Source: Bacillus swezeyi (lineage in GTDB: Bacteria > Bacillota > Bacilli > Bacillales > Bacillaceae). From it: DNA of 64,000 bases. Below the pieces are notes generated by a model. It was not told the origin of the DNA. It made no database searches and saw nothing but the letters and a program-made list of their open reading frames with translations. The stretch lies in assembly GCF_001969815.1 (NCBI RefSeq), contig NZ_MRBK01000020.1:1-64000 (forward strand), in the 5' to 3' direction. Below, in pieces: positions 44,330 to 53,705 of this stretch. The position numbers were made by a program, and so were the translations under genes. Positions within the stretch are counted from its first letter, which is position 1, and every line of letters begins with the position of its first letter.

Positions 44330-45535
44330 ATGAAGAAAAAACGTCCTGTTTCAGAACGGAAGCTGCTTGGCATTGCCGGTCTGGGATGGTTATTTGATGC
44401 AATGGACGTTGGAATATTATCGTTTATTATCGCCGCTTTACATGCGGAATGGAATTTGACACCAGAGCAAATGAGCTGGATTGGCAGTGTCAATTCAATC
44501 GGCATGGCTGTCGGGGCTTTTGTATTTGGCCTTTTGGCTGATCGCGTCGGAAGAAAATATGTCTTTATGATAACCCTTCTATTTTTCTCGGTCGGCAGCG
44601 GATTGTCCGCTATGACAACGACATTAACGGCATTTTTGATTTTGCGCTTTTTTGTCGGAATGGGATTGGGAGGAGAGCTTCCCGTCGCTTCCACGCTTGT
44701 TTCTGAAACCGTAGCGCCGGAGCGTCGGGGAAGAATCGTCGTATTGCTTGAAAGCTTTTGGGCATTCGGCTGGCTGGCCGCAGCACTTATTTCATATTTT
44801 ATTATTCCAACCTACGGCTGGCAGATTGCTTTGCTGATTACCGCGCTTCCGGCTTTTTACGCGCTGTATTTACGCATTGCGCTGCCGGATTCGCCAAAAT
44901 ACGAAAAGCTTGATCAACAAAGAAAGCCGACTGTTCTGGAAAATGTGAAAAGCGTCTGGTCCCGCCGCTATGTCCGTTCCACAGTCATGCTGTGGGTCGT
45001 CTGGTTTTGCGTGGTCTTTTCTTACTACGGCATGTTTCTTTGGCTGCCAAGTGTAATGGTTATGAAAGGATTCAGCATGATTAAAAGCTTTGAATATGTA
45101 TTGGTCATGACATTGGCTCAGCTGCCAGGCTATTTCTCAGCAGCTTGGCTGATTGAGAAAGCCGGACGGAAAATGGTGCTGATTCTCTACTTATTAGGCA
45201 CCGCTGCCAGCGCCTACTTTTTCGGAACGGCTGAATCGCTGGCGCTTCTGCTGACGGCAGGCATGTTTTTATCGTTTTTCAATCTCGGAGCCTGGGGAGC
45301 GCTTTACGCCTATACGCCGGAACAGTACCCGACGGCGATCAGGGGAACAGGTTCAGGAATGGCAGCCGCATTTGGCAGAATCGGCGGTATTTTAGGCCCG
45401 CTTCTTGTCGGCTATCTCGTCGGCCAGGGCACAGCGCTTTCAATGATTTTCCTCATCTTCTGCATTGCGGTTTTAGTAGCAGTTGCCGCTATTTTCTTTT
45501 TGGGGGCGGAAACGAAGCAAAAAGAGCTTGCTTAA
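44330..45535 (+). CDS. naiP: Niacin permease NaiP (MFS sugar-transporter-like)
   Basis: 401 residues, twelve helices. MFS motifs are WLFDAMDVGILSFIIAALHA, the helix 2-3 loop GLLADRVGRKYVFM, GMGLGGELPVASTLVSE and YTPEQYPTAIRGTGSGM. It belongs to the YceI/NaiP branch, which imports nicotinate in B. subtilis. ATG 44330 has AGAGGTG 8 bp upstream; GTG 44324 is too close. The tandem GTGTAAA repeat upstream suggests repression by NiaR when niacin is plentiful. Confidence 0.75.
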   Translation: MKKKRPVSERKLLGIAGLGWLFDAMDVGILSFIIAALHAEWNLTPEQMSWIGSVNSIGMAVGAFVFGLLADRVGRKYVFMITLLFFSVGSGLSAMTTTLTAFLILRFFVGMGLGGELPVASTLVSETVAPERRGRIVVLLESFWAFGWLAAALISYFIIPTYGWQIALLITALPAFYALYLRIALPDSPKYEKLDQQRKPTVLENVKSVWSRRYVRSTVMLWVVWFCVVFSYYGMFLWLPSVMVMKGFSMIKSFEYVLVMTLAQLPGYFSAAWLIEKAGRKMVLILYLLGTAASAYFFGTAESLALLLTAGMFLSFFNLGAWGALYAYTPEQYPTAIRGTGSGMAAAFGRIGGILGPLLVGYLVGQGTALSMIFLIFCIAVLVAVAAIFFLGAETKQKELA

Positions 45536-45591
45536 CGGTTGGAAACTGCGCCATAATATAAAGACGCAGAATCTGGAAAGAGCTGATTGAA

Positions 45592-46278
45592 GTGAAAAAG
45601 AAAGCAATATATGCAAGTCTTTTGTTTTTAATTCTCGTGATAGGCTTTTACATTTATAACGCCTTCAACGGGAATCCGATCAGCCGCTCGCTGGCCGAAA
45701 AAAAACTGGCGGCGTATTTGCAGGAAACACACCATGGTGAAAACTTGAACATTAAAGAAAGCTTCTATAATTTCAAATACGCTGAATACGTTATCCATGT
45801 TACCGATCAGAGGGAAGATGAGTACATATTCAGTGTGAAAGGGGGCTTCCGCCCGGCTGTCACAAATGACGGCATCAATGAAGCCAGGGAGGAAAAAACG
45901 AGAGCGAGAATAAGCAAAGAAGCTTCGGAAGAGATGAAGTCCCAACTTGAAAAATCGCTGAAAAACGTGATGGATGTTGAAGTGTCGCTTTCAGGAAGCC
46001 GCTCTTTTAAAGAAAGCGCAGAATGGAAAAAGCTGAAACAAGCAGAAATGATCGATGTCACTGTCACTTTAAATACCGGCCGCGATAGTCAGAAGCAGGT
46101 CTATAAGCAGGCAAAAGCGGTCAAAAAAGCATTAAAAGACTATCATTATGAAAACATCGAGATTAACGGCATGGGCTTGGACGGGGAAGACCGGCCCGGC
46201 TATGTGAAGTACAGTGTGCGTATTGAAAAGGGCAGCGAGATTGCGCTTGAAGATGTACAGCTATTGGCCAAATCATGA
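45592..46278 (+). CDS. YfjL-like membrane-anchored protein (copy 2)
   Basis: 228 residues from GTG 45592. The N-terminal anchor AIYASLLFLILVIGFYIYNAF is followed by NGNPISRSLAEKKLAAYL and SFYNFKYAEYVIHVTD. It is paralogous to the gene at 41128; shared order includes the ASEEMKSQLEKSLKNVMDVEV block and the C-terminal GYVKYSVRIEKG. Function unknown. It ends with a strong terminator and is 56 bp downstream of naiP. Confidence 0.7.
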   Translation: MKKKAIYASLLFLILVIGFYIYNAFNGNPISRSLAEKKLAAYLQETHHGENLNIKESFYNFKYAEYVIHVTDQREDEYIFSVKGGFRPAVTNDGINEAREEKTRARISKEASEEMKSQLEKSLKNVMDVEVSLSGSRSFKESAEWKKLKQAEMIDVTVTLNTGRDSQKQVYKQAKAVKKALKDYHYENIEINGMGLDGEDRPGYVKYSVRIEKGSEIALEDVQLLAKS

Positions 46279-46281
46279 TCT

Positions 46282-46310
46282 GGAGAAGGTGTGAAACGCC
46301 TTCTCTTTTT
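46282..46310 (+). terminator. Intrinsic terminator
   Basis: GAGAAGG/CCTTCTC followed by TTTTT, directly after the YfjL-like gene. Confidence 0.75.
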
Positions 46311-46351
46311 GATGCAAAAATTGTTTGTGGATATATAGGTTCATTGCACTA

Positions 46352-46380
46352 TTGATGTCAATGGCTGAACAGACTAGAAT
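46352..46380 (+). promoter_or_regulatory. Sigma-A promoter of sacXY
   Basis: TTGATG (46352-46357) and TAGAAT (46375-46380) are separated by 17 bp. The start of transcription would be about 15-20 bp before the RAT. Confidence 0.6.
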
Positions 46381-46402
46381 CATAATAAGAACAAATATTG
46401 CC

Positions 46403-46439
46403 GGGATTGTTACTGGTTATGCAGGCAAGACCTAAAATG
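46403..46439 (+). promoter_or_regulatory. Ribonucleic antiterminator (RAT) for SacT/SacY/LicT-type proteins
   Basis: GGATTGTTACTG (46404-46415), a 5-nt linker and GCAGGCAAGACCTAAAATG match the RAT of sacB and sacPA almost base for base. When the antiterminator protein binds this RNA hairpin, the overlapping terminator at 46427-46517 cannot form. SacY, encoded downstream, is the natural ligand. Confidence 0.9.
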
Positions 46440-46517
46440 TGCTAAAGGAACGTATGCCCTTAGTGTGCTTTTTTGTGCCTATCGGCTGATTTCTTTAGTG
46501 TGTTTTAGGTCTTTTTT
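46427..46517 (+). terminator. Conditional terminator overlapping the RAT
   Basis: AAGACCTAAAATG at 46427-46439 lies in the 3' part of the RAT. It pairs with GTGTTTTAGGTCTT (46500-46513), and the stem extends inward through G-U pairs to TAAAG/CTTTA. A T6 run follows. RAT and terminator are mutually exclusive structures. Confidence 0.85.
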
Positions 46518-46643
46518 CTTTTCAGGTGAAAAGAAGAATGGGGCGCTTTGTCCTTGAGCTTCTCACGCTTTGACACTTTTTTCATTTTGATCGTCCTCTG
46601 CTGATTTGATAGGATAGAAAAATTGGAGGAGGTATATACCGCA

Positions 46644-48023
46644 GTGCAGCATAAAGAGATTGCAAGAGAACTGCTGCCTCTCATTGGAGGCGCCGAAAAT
46701 GTCATCAGCATCAGCCATTGTACGACAAGGCTGCGATTCAATGTCAGGGATGAAACAAAAATAGATATAGCTGCTGTCGAAAAGATGGAGTCTGTACAGG
46801 GGACTTTTTTTAGATATGGTTTATTCCAAATTATTTTTGGTGCAGGCGTCGTGAATAAAATTTATAAAGAAATGGCCCACTATAGTGTTCCCGGTCCTAT
46901 AGGCCAAGAGATTCAGCCGGAATCCCAATCTAACATAAATCTATTGACGAAATTTGCAAAAACATTGTCTGATATTTTTGTCCCTATCATTCCGGTAATT
47001 GTTGCAAGCGGATTGCTCATGGGCCTTATCGGGGTGCTGAAGGAATTCAGCTTAGGCGCCTATGACGGCCCGGTCATGAAATTGCTCGATATTTTTTCAA
47101 GTGCCGCTTTTATCATTTTGCCTGTGCTGCTTGGGTTCAGCGCAGCCAAACAGTTTGGAGCCAATCCATTTTTAGGGGCCGTCATCGGCGGAATCTTGAC
47201 TCACCCGGATTTGCTCGATCCTTCAATGCTTGGCAGCCAAAAGCCTTCATCAGTAGACATCTTAGGGTTTCAAGTGCCTTTAATAGGATATCAGGGGACA
47301 GTCATCCCGATTCTTTTGTCTGTCTATATTATGAGTAAACTTGAGAGGATATTGAAAAGAATAGTCCCCCGCTCTTTAGATTTGCTCGTCATTCCCTTTA
47401 TAACTGTGATGACAGCCGGATTTGCCGCACTGTTTATCATGGGGCCGCTCTCCCTCCTCATCGGCCATTTGGTGAGCGGCTGCCTGGGATTTGTTTATCA
47501 ATATGCGGGGCCGGCAGCCGGATTTTTATTCGGAGGGCTTTATTCATTGCTCGTTTTCAGCGGTCTGCATCACAGCTTTTACGTTATTGAAGCATCACTG
47601 CTCGCAGATCCTCAATACGGCGTCAACTTTTTGCTCCCGATTTGGTCAATGGCCAATGTCGCCCAAGGAGGAGCAGGCCTGGCTGTATGTTTAAAAACAA
47701 AAAATGCAAATCTAAAAAAGATTTCCATTCCTGCTTCATTTACCGCTTTTTTAGGAATTGTCGAACCCATCATGTTCGGCGTCAACCTGAAACTGCTCAG
47801 GCCGTTTATCGGCGCATCGATCGGCGGCGCACTCGGCGGCGCATATGTTGTCTTTATGCATGTGGCAGCAAATTCATACGGACTATCCGGCATACCGATG
47901 ATTTCAATTATTCTCCCGCTTGGGACCGCCAATCTCATTCATTATCTGATCGGTTTTGCGATTGCGGCGATTTCTGCTTTCATTGCGACTTTGTGTCTTG
48001 GGTTTAAAGATGAAAAAGAATAA
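46644..48023 (+). CDS. sacX: Sucrose-type PTS EIIBC component SacX
   Basis: 459 residues from GTG 46644, equal to B. subtilis SacX. The EIIB domain contains the phosphorylated Cys in ISISHCTTRLRFNV; the EIIC domain has ten or so helices with HPDLLDPSMLG, GLHHSFYVIEASLL and PIWSMANVAQGGAG, plus GIVEPIMFGVNL. SacX is a low-affinity sucrose permease whose main role is to phosphorylate and so inhibit SacY without sucrose. TTG 46623 lies before the ribosome site (GGAGGAGG, 46625-46632), so the GTG is the start. Confidence 0.88.
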   Translation: MQHKEIARELLPLIGGAENVISISHCTTRLRFNVRDETKIDIAAVEKMESVQGTFFRYGLFQIIFGAGVVNKIYKEMAHYSVPGPIGQEIQPESQSNINLLTKFAKTLSDIFVPIIPVIVASGLLMGLIGVLKEFSLGAYDGPVMKLLDIFSSAAFIILPVLLGFSAAKQFGANPFLGAVIGGILTHPDLLDPSMLGSQKPSSVDILGFQVPLIGYQGTVIPILLSVYIMSKLERILKRIVPRSLDLLVIPFITVMTAGFAALFIMGPLSLLIGHLVSGCLGFVYQYAGPAAGFLFGGLYSLLVFSGLHHSFYVIEASLLADPQYGVNFLLPIWSMANVAQGGAGLAVCLKTKNANLKKISIPASFTAFLGIVEPIMFGVNLKLLRPFIGASIGGALGGAYVVFMHVAANSYGLSGIPMISIILPLGTANLIHYLIGFAIAAISAFIATLCLGFKDEKE

Positions 48024-48065
48024 TTCCGTTTTCATTCATCAAAACAGGATGAAAGGAAGGAAGCT

Positions 48066-48908
48066 ATGAAAATAAAGAAAATCTTAAATAATAATGCACT
48101 AGTGGTAAAAGATCATGACGAAGAAAAAATTGTTTTAGGGTCCGGAATCGCATTTCAGAAAAAGAAGAATGATATTGTTGACAGGTCTAAAATTGAGAAA
48201 ATATTTGTCATGAAAGACTCATCAGAGTATCGCCAATTTGAAGAAATCTTAAAAACACTGCCGGAAGACCATATTCAGGTTGCAGAAGAGATTATTTCCC
48301 ATGCGGAACATGAGCTGGGGATTAAAATCAATGAACGGATTCATGTCGCCTTTTCAGATCACCTGTCCTTTGCAATTGAACGGTTAAGCAAAGGGATGGT
48401 GATTAAAAATCCATTGCTCGATGAAGTCAAAGTCCTTTATACGAAAGAATTTCAAATCGGCCGCTGGGCAAAAGCGCTCATCAAAGAGAAGCTTAAGATC
48501 GAAATTCCCGAAGATGAAGTAGCAAATATCGCGCTGCATATTCACACAGCCAAAACAAACGCCGGGGATATGACAAAAACGCTCGATCTGACAACGATGA
48601 TCCGGGATATTATCGGGGTCATCGAAAACAAATTGGACATTACGATTAAAGATGAAACCATTTCATATGAGCGGCTCGTCACCCATCTTCGCTTTGCGAT
48701 TCAGCATATAGAGGCGGGAGAGACGTTTTATGAACTCGATTCTGACATGATCAACCTTATTAAAAAGAAGTTTAGACAAGCTTTTTTGTGTGCTCGGGAG
48801 ATCGGAGAATTCGTCAAGAATGAGTACGGTTTTGCATTTCCGGAAAAAGAGCTATGCTATATTACCATGCATATTCAGAGATTTTATCAGCGGTCTGCGC
48901 TTGTGTAG
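48066..48908 (+). CDS. sacY: Transcriptional antiterminator SacY (BglG family)
   Basis: 280 residues. The RNA-binding CAT domain (1-55) begins [16 protein letters not shown]. Two PTS regulation domains follow with the paired His sites ([25 protein letters not shown]; then [10 protein letters not shown] and [11 protein letters not shown]). SacY binds RAT RNA and allows read-through of sucrose genes (sacB and this operon) when not phosphorylated by SacX. AAAGGAAGG precedes ATG 48066; the gene is 42 bp after sacX. Confidence 0.9.
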   Translation: MKIKKILNNNALVVKDHDEEKIVLGSGIAFQKKKNDIVDRSKIEKIFVMKDSSEYRQFEEILKTLPEDHIQVAEEIISHAEHELGIKINERIHVAFSDHLSFAIERLSKGMVIKNPLLDEVKVLYTKEFQIGRWAKALIKEKLKIEIPEDEVANIALHIHTAKTNAGDMTKTLDLTTMIRDIIGVIENKLDITIKDETISYERLVTHLRFAIQHIEAGETFYELDSDMINLIKKKFRQAFLCAREIGEFVKNEYGFAFPEKELCYITMHIQRFYQRSALV

Positions 48909-48947
48909 CAAGGAGCGGAATTGCTCTTACAGCCATTAATGAAAAAA

Positions 48948-48977
48948 GGAGCCGAAGATGACTCGGCTCCTTTTTTC
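48948..48977. terminator. Bidirectional terminator between sacY and the dab operon
   Basis: GGAGCCGA/TCGGCTCC with A6 before and T6 after serves both convergent genes. Confidence 0.85.
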
Positions 48978-49477
48978 TATTCAGCTTTAATTTCTGTTAA
49001 TACTTCATGTTCCGTATCTATTAAAAAGCCACGGACTTTGACATGCGAGGGGATGAACAGGTGCCGCCGAATCAAGTCGACGCTTTGTTTGATCCCTACA
49101 GCAACGGGTTTTCCCCCATTCAGCCATTCATTCAGATTGCTGAATGGAAACTCCGGATTGCCATTCTGAAAAAGGTAATCGATGGTCTGTAATCTATCGT
49201 TTACATGCGGGTTTCTCAGCATGAAATTGTCAAGATCGATATCAGCCTGCTCTTCATTTTTGGAGCGGACAATAAATATTTCCTCGATTTTCTTCTGGAA
49301 GACAAGCGTGATGATGTCCCTCATTAAATCGCTGTAGGGCTGTGAAATGTGAGGGAATACGCTTTTTAGAATGACCGTGTTTTCCGGCCGAATAGATGCC
49401 GCATGGCAGATTGATTGTTCAAGCTTATCCTCCATCCCGGTAATCAACAACACATTTTTATTTTCAGTTACGTCCAT
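48977..49477 (-). CDS. Beta-carbonic-anhydrase-like protein lacking zinc ligands (YbcF-type)
   Basis: 166 residues. Order and secondary-structure pattern fit a beta-carbonic anhydrase: ENKNVLLITGMEDKLEQS where active enzymes have CMDxR, LKSVFPHISQPYSD as the second strand, LMRDIITLVFQKKIEEIFIV as the helix-strand before the HxxC motif, then RSKNEEQ instead of a His/Cys pair. All Cys/His zinc ligands seem absent; the only Cys is in SICHAAS. It would not be a classical carbonic anhydrase and may bind bicarbonate or act as a partner of DabA, whose gene ends 10 bp upstream. ATG 49477 has GAGGTGA upstream. Confidence 0.6.
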   Translation of the reverse strand: MDVTENKNVLLITGMEDKLEQSICHAASIRPENTVILKSVFPHISQPYSDLMRDIITLVFQKKIEEIFIVRSKNEEQADIDLDNFMLRNPHVNDRLQTIDYLFQNGNPEFPFSNLNEWLNGGKPVAVGIKQSVDLIRRHLFIPSHVKVRGFLIDTEHEVLTEIKAE

Positions 49478-49487
49478 AACATTCACC

Positions 49488-52106
49488 TCATTCATCATTT
49501 TGTTTTGTCCAGTTCTCCCAGTTTCCGTGCGGATCAATCGAAGCAAGGAGAATCCAGGTATTTTCTATTTTTTTTCGGAAGCCGTGATCCTGTTCAAGTA
49601 GCCGTTCGATATGTTCCCGGGGCGCCTCAATGACAACAAGCAGCCGGAGAGGCGCATGATAAATCTCTTGATCTGACAGCATGACAGACTGCCAAGGAAG
49701 GCCTGTCAGCAAATCACTTGCATTTCCCTGCATAACGCCAAGGCCAGAAGTGACGGTTTGAGTCGCTTTATTTCCGCTTCCATAATAATGCGGTGCAACG
49801 GTTGACGCGTAATACTGTAGATTGATCCATTGGGCCACCGTCCCCGGGCCAGAAATGATGCCGCTAAGGATGGAGCCGTCTTGGTCATTCCGCCAGTCAT
49901 AGCTGTGCAGAAAAGCCCTCCCCTCAAGATCAGCTCCCCGCGTAAGCCGGCGCGTGCCGATGATGAATGAAGCGTTTCGGGCTAGTCCCCATTCGGGGCG
50001 AACTTCACTCCAATCTTCGGCAAAGCGCTCAATCTCATTCCGCGGATTCTTATATCCGAACTGAGGCAATTCGGCTAAGCGTTCTGCTCCGACAGTGCGG
50101 CTGACATCGGGAAGCGCTGAATTCATGCGGTCAAACGCCTTTTGAGCTTTTTCCGACAGCTCAGGCACATAGAGCCAATGCAATTCATCCAATGTTGTCA
50201 TGTGCTCTGCGGCAGCGAATGCCGTATCATCCGGGATGAAGATGCCGTCGGAGCGGAGCCTCTGTCTGACGCTTGGAAGGTTGCATAAAGCGGCAAGGAC
50301 GCGTGCGTTGAAAGCGCCTGATGCGCCTCCGCAGGCGCCGCAGTCCAGTGCCGAGGCATAAGGGTTATTCGTGCTTCTGCTGCTGTGCCCGCAAATGACA
50401 ACCAGCGGAGCGAACCGGTCTGTGATCCCCATCATCTGTAATGCCTGTCTGACATAGGCGGTTTTTTCTTCTTCCGTAAATCCGACCGGAATGCCGGTTT
50501 CAGACGTTTCCATGCGGTCAAGCGAGAGCTTTGCCTGAGGCTTCTTCAGCCACGTTTTCCGCGCTTTCCGGAAAGCTTCTCCTGCCTTGCGGGGAGCCAG
50601 GCTGCGCGCGGCCATTTGCAGGCTCAGCCAAGGACCGCTTACTTCGGGAAGCAGCATACCCGCCAATAGATTCTGTTTCATCGTTTTAAAGGCGGAGCTC
50701 AGCGAAGCAGCCGCTTTTTGATGTTCTTGATACGATTTAAAACTGGATTCTTCAGCCGTTTCTTTGACGCGATGCTGCGGTTTAAGGATGACCGGCAGAG
50801 AGCTGTGGCTGTGTTTGCTGCCAAGTTCGCACGTTTCGATTGCCAGGTTGAAAAAGCCGGCCGTCCCATACGTTTCAAAAGGTCCTGATTTCTCTAATGC
50901 GCGGCGGAACGGCTCTGAACGGACATCGATACAAAATGCGAGCTGGGCCAGCACCGGTTCACTTGTTTCGGCAGCTGCCGGTTGGTTTGCCGTGACCTTC
51001 TTGATCTCGGCGGCATATGTTTGCTCCCAGGCTTCCAGCCAGAGGCGCCTGCACGTCATGCCATCAAAGCGGCGGGCGAGTGTTAATCGCGCTTTTTGCT
51101 CCGCTGGAGAAAGTTCGAGCCATTCGTCAGGAGTGAGATCGCCCCAATGCAGCCAGGCTGCAATCAAAGGAACGAGCTGCCTCTCTTTTTCAAGTTTTGG
51201 CTTAGACAGCGGCAAATGAGGCTCAATAAGCATCCATTCCATTGAAAGCCGGACAGCCAGATACTCGAGCAACAGCTCTTCTTCGTCTCGCGATTGCCGG
51301 GAACGCCAGAGCATCATCCCCGCCCAGCCCGGCAAAGAAAGCAAATGAGCTTCGAGATAGTCCTGCATGTCTCCATTAGAAATATCAAGTGCTGCGAGCG
51401 CTCTTTTTAATGCGTCCCTCGGTTCTTCCGGCCACCTATTCAGCCGTTGGCGTTCCGCACGCGACAGGGCTGGATCATGTTCAACAAGCCGCCGCCATGC
51501 ACTGTAAAACCCTTTTTCACGATGTGGAAGCCGCCATGCCGATTGTGACTCATCAAGGTACAGCTTGCACCATTTAATCACATGATGGTCAAGGAGGTGA
51601 GCGGTTTTTTGTCCGGCAAAAACACTTAGCGGTTTGATGAAACTGGTTTCCCGATCAGCTTTCACCCCGCTGGAGGCTTGTTTGGCAAGCTTCTTTACAT
51701 GGGGGGATGACATAAGCTCTTCAGGTATTTCGTCCAGTTTGAGCGCGGCTTTGCAAAACGCTTCTGCTGTCTCCCTGGGCAGATCGGACGGATGCGAATC
51801 AAGCCAATACATCAGCTTTTTTTCAAGCATCGCCTCATCAATTTCTCCCCGTTGTTTTGCGGAGCGGAAAATGGAGGGCTTTGGGTAGATGTCAACAAGA
51901 AGCTGTTGTTTAAGGCGCCGCGCTGTCTGTTCGAATGTTTGTTCTTCAAGACCCATCCACGGATGGCGCGCGGCAAAGGTTTCAATAGGCCAAAGCGGCG
52001 CAATGACCCGTGCTGCTGCTTGCACCAATTCGTCCATATTAAGGTCATCGGCCTGATGTTCGTATTTGAAGATCAATTGTTTAGACAATGTGGCTGCTAC
52101 TTTCAT
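49488..52106 (-). CDS. dabA: Inorganic carbon uptake protein DabA (YbcC, DUF2309)
   Basis: 872 residues, UPF0753/DUF2309. The zinc site typical of DabA is present: LAFCIDVRSEPFRR with Cys-x-Asp and Arg, then VICGHSSRSTNNPYASALDCGACGG (in two parts) with His and Cys. DabA pairs with membrane protein DabB to hydrate CO2 to bicarbonate in one direction, driven by an ion gradient. The start ATG overlaps the dabB stop (ATGA), and AAGGAGG is 9 bp upstream, so the two are translationally coupled. Confidence 0.87.
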   Translation of the reverse strand: MKVAATLSKQLIFKYEHQADDLNMDELVQAAARVIAPLWPIETFAARHPWMGLEEQTFEQTARRLKQQLLVDIYPKPSIFRSAKQRGEIDEAMLEKKLMYWLDSHPSDLPRETAEAFCKAALKLDEIPEELMSSPHVKKLAKQASSGVKADRETSFIKPLSVFAGQKTAHLLDHHVIKWCKLYLDESQSAWRLPHREKGFYSAWRRLVEHDPALSRAERQRLNRWPEEPRDALKRALAALDISNGDMQDYLEAHLLSLPGWAGMMLWRSRQSRDEEELLLEYLAVRLSMEWMLIEPHLPLSKPKLEKERQLVPLIAAWLHWGDLTPDEWLELSPAEQKARLTLARRFDGMTCRRLWLEAWEQTYAAEIKKVTANQPAAAETSEPVLAQLAFCIDVRSEPFRRALEKSGPFETYGTAGFFNLAIETCELGSKHSHSSLPVILKPQHRVKETAEESSFKSYQEHQKAAASLSSAFKTMKQNLLAGMLLPEVSGPWLSLQMAARSLAPRKAGEAFRKARKTWLKKPQAKLSLDRMETSETGIPVGFTEEEKTAYVRQALQMMGITDRFAPLVVICGHSSRSTNNPYASALDCGACGGASGAFNARVLAALCNLPSVRQRLRSDGIFIPDDTAFAAAEHMTTLDELHWLYVPELSEKAQKAFDRMNSALPDVSRTVGAERLAELPQFGYKNPRNEIERFAEDWSEVRPEWGLARNASFIIGTRRLTRGADLEGRAFLHSYDWRNDQDGSILSGIISGPGTVAQWINLQYYASTVAPHYYGSGNKATQTVTSGLGVMQGNASDLLTGLPWQSVMLSDQEIYHAPLRLLVVIEAPREHIERLLEQDHGFRKKIENTWILLASIDPHGNWENWTKQNDE

Positions 52107-53635
52107 CCTTGACGACCTCCTTGAGTAAGATATTGGTCTAGATAATTCGGCCGCCTTTCGACCGAATCGGAATGGGGCTCACCCGTTTTCACAAGATGCA
52201 GATAAAGTGCGCCGGACCATGCAAAGCGTTGCCGAACGATCAAGGCGCCGGCCGCACTGCCGAACAACAAAACGGCGGCCGTTAAAACAACCGCTATTGC
52301 CGGCGGCTGCGCCCCTTGTACAACGGCTTCCTTCAAGAGCCCGTGTAAAACGAAATGAATGATGGCAAACGCGAGAGAAGCCCCCGTTAAAATGAAAAGT
52401 CCGGCAATTCGTGTGATGAGTCCGTGCCCGGCTGTGACAAGCTGTCGCCAAGCAACAAACAGTGACCACCCTAATACAAGGGCGCTGATCATTTGATAGC
52501 CATCATCCGCGGCTGTGACCCAGATTCCGGTTACGAGAATAAGAGCGAAGACGCCGCCTAAGATGTTCCAAAAAAGAGACGGCCTGCCCGGTTTAGATGC
52601 GAATGATTCATAACGGCGCACCGCTGATCCGGCTTGCAGAAAAAGAGCGGCTTTGAACAGGCCGTGCAAGACGAGATGAATAACAGCCGCGATATAGGCG
52701 CCTAATGCGCATTGAATGAGCATAAAACCCATTTGCGCGACCGTTGAAGCTGCGAGCTGCCGTTTGTAGTCCGTTTGGACGAGCATCATGCCCGTTCCGA
52801 GTAAGACTGAAAGAACGGCGGGAACAAGCAGGATAAGCTGCAATGCATCACCGCTGAACATCGGTGCGAAACGGGTCAGCATGACCCCGCCGACATTTAC
52901 GAGTCCGGCGTGCATGACTGCGGAAACGGGAGTCGGTGCAATCGCCGAATCGAGCAGCCAGCGATGAAACGGCCACTGAGCCGCAGGAATCATCACCGTT
53001 AAGATGACAAGGAGTCCGATTCCGATTTTCTCCCATGAGCTGAGCTGTGCAAGGCTTTCTTCCGCTATGGCGGATGATAACTGCCAGTGCCCGGTCGAGA
53101 GAGAGAGCCAAAGAGCAGCTGCCGCTATAGCCAGCCAGCTGAGCGCAAAGATCCGCCCTGCATACAAAGCGGCATTTTTCGCCGCCTGCCACGTGCTGTT
53201 TAAGCCGATTAGCGCAGTCAAGCCGAGCAGAGTGATTCCCCAGCAAAAGAGGAGCCAGCGAAGATCATCGTTAATCCAGGCGGATGAAGCTCCTCCTGTC
53301 GTAAGAGTCAGCAGCAAAAAGAATTTACGGTAGGAGCGGTCCCCGAACAAATACCGGACGGAGTAGCGCTGAACGATGAAGCCGATGGTCAGGACAAACA
53401 AGGCGATCAGCCAGGCCAGCGAATCCAAGCGCCAAGGAGCTGCAGTGTGCCCGGCATTTGCAGTCATCATGCCCGCCAGTGCGGCGAGCGGAGGCAGGGC
53501 GATGATCTTGGCGTGGATCCGTACAAAAGGCAATGGAACCTTTGGATTCAGCACGAGCAGTGCGCTGAATAAACAAAGCGCAAGCGACGCGAAAAATATT
53601 TTCAGCCAAAATAAAGAATCTACTAGATCAAACAC
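52103..53635 (-). CDS. dabB: Inorganic carbon uptake membrane subunit DabB (NdhF/NuoL-like)
   Basis: 510 residues with about fourteen membrane helices. It is a proton-translocating antiporter-like NuoL/MrpA homologue, with the conserved WPFHRWLLDSAIAPTPVSAVMHAG (split around residues ~220-245) containing Lys/His positions for ion movement, and HLVLHGLFKAALFLQAG. GTG 53635 is the start: GGAGGG lies 8 bp upstream. An in-frame ATG at 53671 has no site. It forms a complex with DabA and energises CO2 hydration. Confidence 0.85.
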   Translation of the reverse strand: MFDLVDSLFWLKIFFASLALCLFSALLVLNPKVPLPFVRIHAKIIALPPLAALAGMMTANAGHTAAPWRLDSLAWLIALFVLTIGFIVQRYSVRYLFGDRSYRKFFLLLTLTTGGASSAWINDDLRWLLFCWGITLLGLTALIGLNSTWQAAKNAALYAGRIFALSWLAIAAAALWLSLSTGHWQLSSAIAEESLAQLSSWEKIGIGLLVILTVMIPAAQWPFHRWLLDSAIAPTPVSAVMHAGLVNVGGVMLTRFAPMFSGDALQLILLVPAVLSVLLGTGMMLVQTDYKRQLAASTVAQMGFMLIQCALGAYIAAVIHLVLHGLFKAALFLQAGSAVRRYESFASKPGRPSLFWNILGGVFALILVTGIWVTAADDGYQMISALVLGWSLFVAWRQLVTAGHGLITRIAGLFILTGASLAFAIIHFVLHGLLKEAVVQGAQPPAIAVVLTAAVLLFGSAAGALIVRQRFAWSGALYLHLVKTGEPHSDSVERRPNYLDQYLTQGGRQG

Positions 53636-53681
53636 CCGACATCCCTCCGTCGGCGTTTTGGAAAAGAACATACTGTTTCAT
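53628..53681 (-). CDS. 17-residue upstream ORF overlapping the dabB start
   Basis: ATG 53681 follows GAAAGGAAGG and encodes MKQYVLFQNADGGMSGV. Its TGA at 53628-53630 lies just past the dabB GTG, giving an 8-bp overlap in a different frame. This is a leader-peptide arrangement that could couple or regulate dabB translation. No similar peptide is known to me. Confidence 0.45.
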   Translation of the reverse strand: MKQYVLFQNADGGMSGV

Positions 53682-53705
53682 GTCTGGCCTTCCTTTCTAA
53701 AAACG

